From assembly GCF_002236105.1 (NCBI RefSeq), contig NZ_NIWU01000004.1, positions 1 to 64,000 on the forward strand: DNA of 64,000 nucleotides, read 5' to 3'. How positions within the stretch are numbered: position 1 is the first letter of the stretch; each line of letters opens with the position of its first letter. The position numbers were made by a program, and so were the translations under genes. This stretch comes from Pseudomonas umsongensis. GTDB taxonomy: Bacteria; Pseudomonadota; Gammaproteobacteria; Pseudomonadales; Pseudomonadaceae. This document shows positions 36,532 to 45,332 of the stretch, in pieces. Under the pieces are notes generated by a model. That model worked only from the letters and a program-made list of their open reading frames with translations. It was not told the DNA's origin and made no database searches.

Positions 36532-36848
36532 CGATGATGACCGAGACTTTAGTGAGTGGAACAACGCCCGTGAGCGACAACGTGAATTTGAAACAGCACC
36601 TCAATACACCAAGCGAAGAAGGCCAGACCCTTCGCGGGAGTGTCGAGAAGGCGCTGCACAATTATTTCGCCCACCTTGAGGGCGCTGCCGTCACGGATGT
36701 GTACAACCTGGTGCTCTCCGAAGTCGAGGCTCCCCTGCTCGAGTGCGTGATGAACTACGTCAAGGGCAACCAGACCAAGGCCAGCGAAATGCTCGGACTG
36801 AACCGGGGCACGCTGCGCAAGAAACTCAAGCAGTACGATTTGCTGTAA
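36528..36848 (+). CDS. fis: Nucleoid protein Fis
   Basis: A 106-residue DNA-bending protein. I start at the ATG overlapping the dusB stop; the N-terminus MTMMTETLVSGTTPVSDNVN fits pseudomonad Fis proteins. The C-terminal helix-turn-helix (NQTKASEMLGLNRGTLRKKL) is canonical. Fis shapes chromosome topology and growth-phase expression of stable RNA genes. Confidence 0.95.
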   Translation: MTMMTETLVSGTTPVSDNVNLKQHLNTPSEEGQTLRGSVEKALHNYFAHLEGAAVTDVYNLVLSEVEAPLLECVMNYVKGNQTKASEMLGLNRGTLRKKLKQYDLL

Positions 36849-36865
36849 GCATTCAATCAAACCAG

Positions 36866-36898
36866 AAAGGCGCCCGCGTAAGACCGGTCGCCTTTTTT
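36866..36898 (+). terminator. Probable terminator after fis
   Basis: AAAGGCG pairs with CGCCTTT across a 16-base loop that itself can partly fold, and six T residues overlap the 3' arm. It lies 17 bases after the fis stop. Confidence 0.6.
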
Positions 36899-36929
36899 GC
36901 TGACTCCTTTGCTTTTGATGGAAATTGAG

Positions 36930-38537
36930 ATGACCGACCAGACTACCCGCCTGCCGATCCGCCGCGCCTTGATCAGTGTTTCCGACAAGACCGGGATCCT
37001 CGAATTTGCCAAGGAGCTTGAAGCCCTGGGTGTCGAGATCCTTTCCACCGGCGGGACGTTCAAGCTGCTGCAGGACAACGGCGTTGCCGCAGTGGAAGTC
37101 GCGGATTACACCGGCTTCGCCGAAATGATGGACGGCCGGGTGAAAACCCTGCACCCGAAAATCCACGGCGGGATCCTCGGTCGTCGCGGTATCGACGACG
37201 CCATCATGAACGAGCACGGCATCAAGCCGATCGACCTGGTAGCGGTCAACCTGTACCCATTCGAAGCAACGATCTCCAAACCAGGTTGCGACCTGCCGAC
37301 TGCCATCGAGAACATCGACATCGGCGGCCCGACCATGGTTCGTTCGGCAGCCAAGAACCACAAGGACGTGGCCATCGTGGTCAACGCCAGCGATTACACC
37401 AGCGTCCTGGAAAACCTCAAGGCCGGCGGCCTGACCTACGCCCAGCGTTTCGACCTGATGCTCAAGGCCTTCGAACATACCGCCGCCTACGACGGCATGA
37501 TCGCCAACTACATGGGCACCGTGAACCAGGCTGCTGAGACCCTCAGCACGGAAGGTCGCAGCGAATTCCCGCGCACCTTCAACAGCCAGTTCATCAAGGC
37601 CCAGGAAATGCGCTACGGCGAGAACCCGCACCAGAGCGCGGCGTTCTACGTTGAAGCCAAGCCTGCCGAAGTCGGCATCGCCACCGCGACCCAGCTGCAA
37701 GGCAAAGAGCTGTCCTACAACAACGTGGCCGATACCGATGCCGCGCTGGAGTGCGTGAAGAGCTTCGTCAAGCCAGCCTGCGTGATCGTCAAGCACGCCA
37801 ACCCGTGCGGCGTGGCCGTCAGCCCGGACGCCGAAGGCGGCATCCGCAAGGCTTACGACCTGGCCTACGCTACTGACACCGAATCGGCATTCGGCGGCAT
37901 CATTGCCTTCAACCGCGAACTGGACGCCGAGACCGCCAAGGCCATCGTCGAGCGTCAGTTCGTCGAAGTGATCATTGCCCCGAGCGTCAGCGAAGAAGCC
38001 CGCGCCATCGTCGCCGCCAAGGCCAACGTGCGCCTGCTGGCCTGTGGCGAGTGGTCGGCCGATCGCGCTGCTGCCTGGGACTACAAGCGCGTCAACGGTG
38101 GCCTGCTGGTGCAGAGCCGCGACATCGGCATGATCAGCGCCGATGACCTGAAGGTCGTGACCAAGCGTGCGCCGACCGAACAGGAAATCCATGACCTGAT
38201 CTTTGCCTGGAAAGTTGCCAAGTACGTCAAGTCCAACGCCATCGTCTACGCCAAGAACCGTCAGACCATCGGTGTCGGCGCTGGCCAGATGAGCCGTGTG
38301 AACTCTGCGCGCATTGCTGCGATCAAGGCTGAACATGCTGGCTTGCAGGTAGCTGGCTCGGTAATGGCTTCCGATGCATTTTTCCCGTTCCGCGACGGCC
38401 TGGACAATGCGGCCAAGGTCGGTATCACGGCGGTGATCCAGCCAGGTGGCTCGATGCGTGATGCTGAAGTGATTGCTGCGGCGGATGAAGCCGGCATCGC
38501 CATGGTGTTCACCGGCATGCGCCACTTCCGTCACTAA
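36930..38537 (+). CDS. purH: Bifunctional AICAR transformylase / IMP cyclohydrolase
   Basis: A 535-residue enzyme for the last two steps of IMP synthesis. The start at 36930 (MTDQTTRLPIRRALISVSDK) is preferred over upstream in-frame ATGs that lie in the fis terminator. The N-terminal cyclohydrolase part has SVSDKTGILEFAKEL and VKTLHPKIHGGIL. The C-terminal transformylase part has KSNAIVYAKNRQTIGVGAGQ and DAFFPFRDGLDNAA. purD follows, as in PA4854-PA4855. Confidence 0.95.
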   Translation: MTDQTTRLPIRRALISVSDKTGILEFAKELEALGVEILSTGGTFKLLQDNGVAAVEVADYTGFAEMMDGRVKTLHPKIHGGILGRRGIDDAIMNEHGIKPIDLVAVNLYPFEATISKPGCDLPTAIENIDIGGPTMVRSAAKNHKDVAIVVNASDYTSVLENLKAGGLTYAQRFDLMLKAFEHTAAYDGMIANYMGTVNQAAETLSTEGRSEFPRTFNSQFIKAQEMRYGENPHQSAAFYVEAKPAEVGIATATQLQGKELSYNNVADTDAALECVKSFVKPACVIVKHANPCGVAVSPDAEGGIRKAYDLAYATDTESAFGGIIAFNRELDAETAKAIVERQFVEVIIAPSVSEEARAIVAAKANVRLLACGEWSADRAAAWDYKRVNGGLLVQSRDIGMISADDLKVVTKRAPTEQEIHDLIFAWKVAKYVKSNAIVYAKNRQTIGVGAGQMSRVNSARIAAIKAEHAGLQVAGSVMASDAFFPFRDGLDNAAKVGITAVIQPGGSMRDAEVIAAADEAGIAMVFTGMRHFRH

Positions 38538-38554
38538 TCAGACAACGGCCGCAC

Positions 38555-38657
38555 TGAAACCGGCATCTGCTGCGTTGGAGGCTATCTTGATGATGCTCAT
38601 TGCCAAAAGGCAACTCCGCTCATCAAGGTAGCCTCCGCCTTGCATCTACCGGTTTCA
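38555..38657. repeat. Long imperfect inverted repeat between purH and purD
   Basis: TGAAACCGGCATCTGC onwards to CTTGATG (38555-38592) is repeated inverted at 38621-38657 (CATCAAGGTAGCCTCCGCCT onwards to CCGGTTTCA), with a few mismatches. A transcript could form a stem of about 36 bases with a loop of about 28. No T-run follows. It may be a dispersed intergenic repeat or an RNA structure in the purH-purD message. Confidence 0.65.
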
Positions 38658-38726
38658 TTGCGACCTCCTACAGCGTAAAGCGCTTTAGGTTCTAAAACAG
38701 AATTAGCGTCATCCGAGGTTTTTGAA

Positions 38727-40019
38727 ATGAATGTTTTGATCATTGGCAGCGGTGGCCGTGAACACGCCCTAGCCTGGAAAGTCGCTCAGGATCCTCGAGT
38801 GCAGAAGGTGTTCGTGGCACCGGGCAACGCCGGTACTGCCATCGAAGCCAAATGCGAGAACGTCGCCATTGACGTACTGGCCCTTGAGCAACTGGCGGAC
38901 TTTGCCGAGAAAAACGTTTCCCTGACCATCGTTGGCCCGGAAGTACCGCTGGTCGCAGGTGTTGTGGATCTGTTCCGCAGCCGCGGCCTGGACTGCTTCG
39001 GTCCGACCGCAGGCGCTGCTCAGCTTGAAGGTTCGAAAGCCTTCACAAAGGACTTCCTGGCTCGTCACAAGATCCCGACCGCCGACTACCAGAACTTCAC
39101 CGAGATCGAGCCAGCCCTGGCTTATCTGCGTGAAAAAGGTGCGCCGATCGTGATCAAGGCCGATGGCCTGGCTGCCGGCAAAGGCGTGATCGTCGCCATG
39201 ACCCTGGCCGAAGCCGAAGACGCCGTGCGTGACATGCTGGCAGGCAATGCCTTCGGCGACGCCGGTTCGCGCGTGGTGATCGAAGAGTTCCTCGACGGCG
39301 AGGAAGCCAGCTTCATCGTCATGGTCGACGGCAAGAACGTCCTGCCGATGGCCACCAGCCAGGACCACAAGCGCGTCGGCGACGGCGACACTGGTCCGAA
39401 CACGGGCGGCATGGGTGCCTACTCCCCTGCCCCGGTTGTCACCAGCGAAGTACACAAGCGCGTCATGGACCTGGTGATCTGGCCGACCGTGCGCGGCATG
39501 GCCGAGGAAGGCAATGTCTACACCGGTTTCCTGTATGCGGGCTTGATGATCGACAAGGCCGGCAACCCGAAGGTCATCGAATTCAACTGCCGTTTCGGTG
39601 ACCCGGAGACCCAACCCGTCATGCTGCGCTTGCAGTCGAGCCTGGTATTGCTGGTCGAAGCAGCCTTGGCGCAGGCGCTGGACAAGGTCGAAGCGCAATG
39701 GGATCCACGTCCGAGCGTCGGCATCGTCCTGGCCGCTGGCGGCTATCCTGGTGACTACGCCAAGGGTGTGGCCATCAATGGCCTGGATGCGGCGGCGGCA
39801 CTGGACGGCAAAGTCTTTCACGCCGGTACCGCGCTCAAGGACGGTCAAGTCGTGACCGCTGGTGGCCGGGTGCTTTGCGCCACGGCCATGGGCGCCAGCG
39901 TCGATGAGGCGCAACAACAGGCTTACAAACTGGCGGCCAAAATCGATTGGGAAGGCTGTTTTTATCGCAAGGACATTGGCTACCGCGCCATTGCCCGCGA
40001 GCGCGGCGAACAGGAATAA
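38727..40019 (+). CDS. purD: Phosphoribosylamine-glycine ligase
   Basis: A 430-residue ATP-grasp enzyme making GAR in purine synthesis. Motifs include VLIIGSGGREHALAWK, GLAAGKGVIVAMTLAEAEDA, NTGGMGAYSPAPV and EFNCRFGDPETQP. GAGG lies ten bases before the ATG. Standard length for the family. The next gene is retS, as in P. aeruginosa. Confidence 0.95.
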   Translation: MNVLIIGSGGREHALAWKVAQDPRVQKVFVAPGNAGTAIEAKCENVAIDVLALEQLADFAEKNVSLTIVGPEVPLVAGVVDLFRSRGLDCFGPTAGAAQLEGSKAFTKDFLARHKIPTADYQNFTEIEPALAYLREKGAPIVIKADGLAAGKGVIVAMTLAEAEDAVRDMLAGNAFGDAGSRVVIEEFLDGEEASFIVMVDGKNVLPMATSQDHKRVGDGDTGPNTGGMGAYSPAPVVTSEVHKRVMDLVIWPTVRGMAEEGNVYTGFLYAGLMIDKAGNPKVIEFNCRFGDPETQPVMLRLQSSLVLLVEAALAQALDKVEAQWDPRPSVGIVLAAGGYPGDYAKGVAINGLDAAAALDGKVFHAGTALKDGQVVTAGGRVLCATAMGASVDEAQQQAYKLAAKIDWEGCFYRKDIGYRAIARERGEQE

Positions 40020-40033
40020 GGCAACAATTGCGA

Positions 40034-40060
40034 CAGGCAGGGGCTTACCCCCCTTGCCTG
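40034..40060. terminator. Hairpin between purD and retS
   Basis: CAGGCAGGGG pairs with CCCCTTGCCTG with one bulged base, around a six-base loop, 15 bases after purD. No T-run follows, so termination is uncertain. Confidence 0.4.
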
Positions 40061-40118
40061 GCTATTCCGGCGCCGCGCATAGTTATATTCTGGCATTAAC
40101 CTACGAAGGGATTTCGCC

Positions 40119-42896
40119 GTGCGCTGGCTCAGGATTGCCATAAGTCTAACCGTCACGTTGCTGACCTTGCTCTGCATGCTCCCGGCCCAAGCCGCGCAAG
40201 GCAGTGGTTGGGCGGTATTGCTCGACGAACAGGGTGACCTGCAGCTGAGCGACATCCGCTCCGCCCGCTACACCAACCAATTCAGCCCCATCGAACTCGA
40301 CCACCTTATGGCGGCCGAGCCCGACGGTGCGCTGTGGCTGCGTTTCCGGCTCGCACCGGGCAAGCATGAACAATTGCTGCGGGTGTTCGCGCCCGATCTG
40401 TTGCACTTCAACATGTATGTGCTGGACGGCGACAAGCTGATTGACCAGTCACATACAGGCAACGAACAACCCCTGGCGGACCGTCCCTTGCCCAGCAGCG
40501 ACTTCATGCTGCCGCTGCCGCAAAGCGACAAGCCCCTGGACGTCTACCTGCGACTGGTTTCCGAACACCAGTTGCGACCCTACATCACCTTGCAATCGGC
40601 GGTCATTACCGCAGCCAACCAGAACCAGACGCTGATCTATGGATTGCTACTGGGCTGCATCGGCATGCTGATCCTGCACAACCTCCTCCGCTATGCCTAT
40701 ACGCGTTCGACCAGCAGTGTCTGGTTGGCGGTTTGCGAAGCCTTGTTGGGGCTCAGCCTGGTGCTGTTGCTGAACCTGGCGGGACCCTGGATCACGGACT
40801 GGCAGGCCGTGCAGACGCCCGGCGCCTACCTCGCCTTGCTGCTGACGGCCCCCAGCGGCCTGATATTCGCTTATCGCTTCTTCAAGCCCCTCGGACCGCA
40901 TCCGCTGAACAAGCTGATCGTGGGCGACATCCTGTTCATCATGATCTGCAGCCTGCTGCTGCTGTTCGTCAACACGCTGCCACTGAACATCATCACCTAC
41001 GCCCTGGTCGCCCTGGCGGGCCTGACCATGCTGTTTGTCAGCACCTATCACTGGCAAAAAGGCTATCGCCCGGCGCGACTGTTCGTGGCGGCCATGGTGG
41101 TGTTCAACCTGGGCACCCTGATCATCCTGCCCGCCTTGCTGGGGCTGACCCTGATCGAACCCCATGACCTGATCACCACCCTGCTGGTGTTCATCTGCAT
41201 CAGTGGCCTGTTGATGAGCATCGCCCTGAGCGAACGCCAGCGCAGCATCACCGAAGCGCGTTTCAGCATCAGTCGTGACCTGGCGGCCAGCAACGCCGAG
41301 ATCAATGCCAAGGCCGAGTTCCTGGCGAAAATCAGCCACGAGATCCGCACCCCGATGAATGGTGTGCTGGGCATGACCGAGTTGCTGCTGGGCACGCCAC
41401 TGTCGGTCAAGCAGCGCGACTATGTGCAGACCATCCATAGCGCAGGCAACGAACTGCTGACGTTGATCAACGAAATTCTCGACATTTCCAAACTCGAGTC
41501 CGGTCAGATCGAACTGGACGATGTGCAGTTCGACCTCAACGCACTGATCGAAGACTGCCTGAGCATCTTCCGCGCCAAGGCCGAGCAGCAGAACGTCGAA
41601 CTGATCAGCTTCATTCAGCCACAAGTACCGCGCGTCATCAGCGGTGATCCGACGCGCCTGCGCCAGACATTGCTGAGCCTGCTGGAAAACGCGCTGAAGA
41701 AAACCGACGAAGGCGAGATCCTGATCGTCGTCGCCCTCGACGAACGCAGCAGCCATCCACGCTTGCGCATCGCCGTGCAGGACAGCGGCGAACCGATGGA
41801 CGTCGAAGAGCGCGACGCGCTGATGCAGGCTGAACTGCACAGCAAGCATTTCCTCTCTACCAACCACCTGGGCGGTAATCTGGGGCTGGTGATCGCCCGT
41901 CAGTTGATCCGCTTGATGCAAGGTGAATTCGGCATCAAGAGTGGTAACAGCCAGGGGAGTACCTTGTGGCTGACCTTGCCCCTGGACCCGGACCGACTGG
42001 AGCATCCAACCTGCGACCTCGATGGCCCCCTGCAGGGTGCACGGGTGTTGGTGGTGGATGACAACGACACCTGCCGCAAAGTGCTGGTGCAGCAATGCAG
42101 CGCCTGGGGCCTGAACGTGAGCGCGGCACCGTCGGGCAAGGAGGCATTGGCGCTGTTGCGCACCAAGGCGCACCTGCGTGACTACTTCGATGTGGTCCTG
42201 CTGGATCAGAACATGCCTGGCATGACCGGCATGCAACTGGCCGCCAAGATCAAGGAAGACCCGAGCCTGAACCATGACATCCTGCTGATCATGCTGACCG
42301 GCATCAGCAATGCGCCGAGCAAGATCATCGCGCGCAATTCGGGGATCAAACGCATCCTTGCCAAACCGGTGGCCGGCTATACGCTCAAGACGACCCTGGC
42401 CGATGAACTGACCCAGCGCAACAAAGGGCTGGCGGTGCCGCAACACCTGCCATCCGGTCCGCCTCTGCCGATCAAGGTACCCAGCGATTTCCGCATTCTG
42501 GTCGCTGAAGACAACAGCATTTCGACCAAGGTCATCCGCGGCATGCTGGGCAAGCTCAATCTGCAACCGGACACCGCCAGCAACGGCGAAGAAGCCTTGG
42601 TGGCCATGAAGGCGCATCGCTACGACCTGGTCCTGATGGATTGCGAAATGCCGATCCTCGACGGTTTTTCGGCGACCCAGCAACTGCGCGCCTGGGAAGT
42701 AGGCAATCAAAGATCCCGCACCCCGGTAGTAGCGTTGACCGCGCACATCCTCGCTGAGCATAAGGAGCGTGCACGCCAGGCTGGCATGGATGGGCATATG
42801 GCCAAACCAGTTGAGCTCTCGCAGTTGCGCGAATTGATCGAACACTGGGTTGCCCAGCGCGATCAGCAGAACCGCGCGACGACGCCTACGTCCTGA
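40119..42896 (+). CDS. retS: Hybrid sensor kinase RetS
   Basis: A 925-residue hybrid kinase starting with GTG at 40119 (GAAGGGA nine bases upstream). Order: signal peptide, 7TMR-DISMED2 periplasmic sensor (about 30-180), seven-helix 7TMR-DISM membrane domain (about 185-375), HisKA (H-box KISHEIRTPMNGVLGM), a weakly conserved ATPase domain (QDSGEPMDV; GGNLGLVIARQLI), and two receivers with aspartates in VLLDQNMPG and VLMDCEMPILDG. In P. aeruginosa RetS binds and inhibits GacS, lowering rsmY/Z and so repressing biofilm and T6SS genes. The window also carries two vgrG loci that could fall under that control elsewhere in the genome. Confidence 0.93.
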   Translation: MRWLRIAISLTVTLLTLLCMLPAQAAQGSGWAVLLDEQGDLQLSDIRSARYTNQFSPIELDHLMAAEPDGALWLRFRLAPGKHEQLLRVFAPDLLHFNMYVLDGDKLIDQSHTGNEQPLADRPLPSSDFMLPLPQSDKPLDVYLRLVSEHQLRPYITLQSAVITAANQNQTLIYGLLLGCIGMLILHNLLRYAYTRSTSSVWLAVCEALLGLSLVLLLNLAGPWITDWQAVQTPGAYLALLLTAPSGLIFAYRFFKPLGPHPLNKLIVGDILFIMICSLLLLFVNTLPLNIITYALVALAGLTMLFVSTYHWQKGYRPARLFVAAMVVFNLGTLIILPALLGLTLIEPHDLITTLLVFICISGLLMSIALSERQRSITEARFSISRDLAASNAEINAKAEFLAKISHEIRTPMNGVLGMTELLLGTPLSVKQRDYVQTIHSAGNELLTLINEILDISKLESGQIELDDVQFDLNALIEDCLSIFRAKAEQQNVELISFIQPQVPRVISGDPTRLRQTLLSLLENALKKTDEGEILIVVALDERSSHPRLRIAVQDSGEPMDVEERDALMQAELHSKHFLSTNHLGGNLGLVIARQLIRLMQGEFGIKSGNSQGSTLWLTLPLDPDRLEHPTCDLDGPLQGARVLVVDDNDTCRKVLVQQCSAWGLNVSAAPSGKEALALLRTKAHLRDYFDVVLLDQNMPGMTGMQLAAKIKEDPSLNHDILLIMLTGISNAPSKIIARNSGIKRILAKPVAGYTLKTTLADELTQRNKGLAVPQHLPSGPPLPIKVPSDFRILVAEDNSISTKVIRGMLGKLNLQPDTASNGEEALVAMKAHRYDLVLMDCEMPILDGFSATQQLRAWEVGNQRSRTPVVALTAHILAEHKERARQAGMDGHMAKPVELSQLRELIEHWVAQRDQQNRATTPTS

Positions 42897-42960
42897 GCCG
42901 ACAGACTCCACGGCGCCTGTTAGACTCCCCTCGACTTCCTCCCACCAGTGAGCCTGCCCC

Positions 42961-43557
42961 ATGCTCCACGTGTTGTTCAGCGTTTACCTGAAGATGTTGG
43001 TGCTCTATAGCCCATTCTTCGTGTTGTCCTGCTTCATCAGCCTGACCCGCGGTTATTCGCGCAAGGAACAACGCCGACTGGCGTGGAAGGTGGCCATCGC
43101 CACGCTGGTCTCCAGCGTCCTGCTGTATCTGTTCGGACGCGTGATTTTCAGCGTATTCGGCATCACCGTGGATGCCTTCCGGATCGGCGCCGGCAGCGTG
43201 CTGTTCATCTCGGCGCTGGGGATGGCGCAAGGCAAGTCGGCGGTGCAGACCGATAATGTGCAGCAGGACGTGACCATCGTCCCCTTGACCATTCCGCTGA
43301 CCGTCGGCCCCGGCACCATTGGCGCCCTGCTGGTGATGGGCGTTAGTCAGCCGCACTGGGACGATAAGCTCACGGCTATCGTCAGTATTGCCCTGGCCAG
43401 CTTCACCGTCGGCGTGGTGCTGTACCTGTCCAACCGTATCGAACGCATTCTAGGCGACCAGGGCTTGCAGATCGTCAGCCGGCTGATGGGCTTGTTCGTG
43501 TGTGCGTTGGCGGCGCAGATCATCTTTACCGGGGTGAAGGGGTATTTGGTGCCCTGA
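42961..43557 (+). CDS. MarC family integral membrane protein
   Basis: A 198-residue protein with six hydrophobic segments. The MarC family pattern is visible: LVLYSPFFVLSCFISLT, GSVLFISALGMAQG and the strongly conserved IVPLTIPLTVGPGTIGALLV. Function is not established for this family. It follows retS as PA4857 does in PAO1. It is the last gene of the conserved block before the accessory region. Confidence 0.87.
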   Translation: MLHVLFSVYLKMLVLYSPFFVLSCFISLTRGYSRKEQRRLAWKVAIATLVSSVLLYLFGRVIFSVFGITVDAFRIGAGSVLFISALGMAQGKSAVQTDNVQQDVTIVPLTIPLTVGPGTIGALLVMGVSQPHWDDKLTAIVSIALASFTVGVVLYLSNRIERILGDQGLQIVSRLMGLFVCALAAQIIFTGVKGYLVP

Positions 43558-43583
43558 TTGCACAAGGCACCTGCCAGGACCTG

Positions 43584-44261
43584 CTAAATCGTCAGGCTCG
43601 CGATCTCGAGATGTTCCGACTGCCGCCGTGCACCTAACCACTGCACGGTATCCGCCCTGTACTCGCCATAGATGCCTGCATTGAAACGAGCGGTGTAAAA
43701 ATAGGCATTCACCGCGCCATGCAGATCACTGAAAGCAAACTCACGCCCCGTGAATAGCCTGCCGACTGATCCGCGGGTATCAAAAAAAACCGAAGCGCTA
43801 TTCAAGGACCCACGTTCATTGACCACACCAATGCACGCCCTGATGCGCTTCATCCCCTTCACATTCAGCGCTGCCTGTTGGCGGAAGATCTGCTCCAGGT
43901 TCATTTTGTCCGGCAACGCGGCGACCTTATCCAGCACTGCCAGTAAAACAGTCGCCTGCTCACTATCCAGATTGTTTTCAAAGACCGTCGCAAACGCCTC
44001 TCTCAACGAGAACGTCTTTTCGGCCATGGATGTAAACGTACCGGTCGTCACATTTTGCCGATCGTAGACCCAGCCACACTCATACAAGATACTTTTGTAA
44101 GCCTCGAACCAATCCAGGCCGTTCGGCTCGTCAGGAAATTCTTCATCGGCAGCAAGCTGAGTAAAAAGCAAAGCATCAATCACATCTTGTTTTGTGGCGA
44201 ACGACAATTCTTTTGATAAAGCCAGCATGCAACATCCATTGATGTAAATCGAATAGTCCAT
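43584..44261 (-). CDS. Unrecognised accessory protein, family member 1
   Basis: A 225-residue protein from the ATG at 44261 (MDYSIYINGCCMLALSKELS); a TTG at 44282 and an ATG at 44228 are other possible starts. I do not recognise it. The central region has GLDWFEAYKSILYECGWVYD, and the end has an aromatic-rich stretch leading to YRADTVQWLGARRQSE. The same landmarks (W-x3-F/Y-x3-L/M-x3-G-W/C, then late Y...D...LG.RR.E) occur in the next gene upstream and in the 216-residue protein at 50003. It is visibly more AT-rich than its neighbours, which suggests transfer. It would be cotranscribed with the 275-residue gene. Confidence 0.75.
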   Translation of the reverse strand: MDYSIYINGCCMLALSKELSFATKQDVIDALLFTQLAADEEFPDEPNGLDWFEAYKSILYECGWVYDRQNVTTGTFTSMAEKTFSLREAFATVFENNLDSEQATVLLAVLDKVAALPDKMNLEQIFRQQAALNVKGMKRIRACIGVVNERGSLNSASVFFDTRGSVGRLFTGREFAFSDLHGAVNAYFYTARFNAGIYGEYRADTVQWLGARRQSEHLEIASLTI

Positions 44262-44283
44262 ATGTCTATATCCATCGTGCAAA

Positions 44284-44303
44284 CCAGAGGCAAACGCCTC
44301 TGG
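44284..44303 (-). other. Perfect hairpin between two family members
   Basis: CCAGAGGC, loop AAAC, GCCTCTGG: an eight-base perfect stem in the 59-base gap between the two leftward unknown genes. A short T-rich run (TTTGC) follows on the minus strand, so partial termination or a translational role is possible. Confidence 0.6.
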
Positions 44304-44320
44304 CCAAGGCTGGCTATCTT

Positions 44321-45148
44321 TTACTTCCTGTGCCGCGCAAATCGTTTGCTGCGCATCTCTTTGCGCCGCAAGCCAAGGACAGACTCAATATCATCTTTTA
44401 CTTCAGCATAGGCAAAAGGATTAAAGGTGAGATAATTCGAACCCTGGTAAATATCAACATTAGTGACTTTGAGATCAAAGAAAAGGACCTCACCACCGAA
44501 CGTATTGCTTTCATGATTAATAGACGAAAAAGAAACAATAATGAGACCATTATTCGCTTGCTCACACGGCAATATGGCCAGCTTCACACCTTTTGCTGTC
44601 ACTACATCGTAATTGAATAACTTGACTGTATCAGGTTCCTTTTCCAAAGCCGTCAAGGTGGAGTCTGCCACGGCACTCAACACCGTTGCACCGGGAATGG
44701 CGGCTACTGCCGCAGCAATCCCTGCCTGGACAATGGACGTGACGACATTTTTCATCGTCCCCGAGCCAGACTGCTTTTTGTATTCCAGGCTCGCATGGAT
44801 GGGAACAGAACATCCCATGTCCAACATGCAATTGATAAATGCTCGATGCCAGGCCGCAGGGTTCGGATCATTTTTAGTTTCGTGATCAGCTTCCAGCTTC
44901 GAAAAACTGATGAGGTTTTCGATAATCATCATGTTCTCGAGCGAAATACCATCGCCGTAACCGATGAGAGAATTACCTAAAACCAAAGCATCCAGTTCCT
45001 TGGTAGGACTCGACGCCGCCAAATCAGCGGAACCCACCAGACCTCTTGCACGGGGAGCGTTAACCAACAGTGCCTTGGCCCTGGCAATACGCGCCTTTCC
45101 CAAATCCGTGCAACCCTTGAGAGCGCTTGTATCTTCAAAACTTTCCAT
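44321..45148 (-). CDS. Unrecognised accessory protein with a hydrophobic segment, family member 2
   Basis: A 275-residue protein. The ATG at 45148 (MESFEDTSALKGCTDLGKAR) is chosen because AAAGGA lies nine bases upstream. The centre has AAWHRAFINCMLDMGCSVP, aligning with the W...G(W/C) motif of its neighbour. It is followed by a hydrophobic, Ala-rich stretch (NVVTSIVQAGIAAAVAAIPG) able to enter a membrane. The C-terminal half is predicted beta-rich (GLIIVSFSSIN; GEVLFFDLKV) and ends YAEVKDDIESVLGLRRKEM, again matching the other two members. Function unknown; a secreted or membrane-active protein is one possibility. AT-rich compared with the cob genes. Confidence 0.78.
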   Translation of the reverse strand: MESFEDTSALKGCTDLGKARIARAKALLVNAPRARGLVGSADLAASSPTKELDALVLGNSLIGYGDGISLENMMIIENLISFSKLEADHETKNDPNPAAWHRAFINCMLDMGCSVPIHASLEYKKQSGSGTMKNVVTSIVQAGIAAAVAAIPGATVLSAVADSTLTALEKEPDTVKLFNYDVVTAKGVKLAILPCEQANNGLIIVSFSSINHESNTFGGEVLFFDLKVTNVDIYQGSNYLTFNPFAYAEVKDDIESVLGLRRKEMRSKRFARHRK

Positions 45149-45332
45149 ATTCAACATTCCTTTAAGTTCGTCTACAGCCCTCCTGGGCGTATTAACGAAT
45201 CTAACCCACCCCCTCACCGAGCAACAAACCCAATTAAATGACCATATATGTAAAGCCGGCACCACCCCGCGAACAGACGGATTATTCGAGCGAAACGACC
45301 CGAATAATCCGACCTATATGACCGCGACTTGT

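Noticed and set aside
36549..38534. Open frame of 661 codons on the minus strand
   Set aside because: Antisense to fis and purH; composition is His/Asp/Val-rich in the way typical of antisense shadows.
38555..38657. Insertion sequence ends
   Set aside because: The inverted arms enclose only about 28 bases and no transposase or target duplication is visible.
40647..42962. Open frame of 771 codons on the minus strand
   Set aside because: Antisense to retS, with a Gln/His-rich shadow composition and no recognisable domain.
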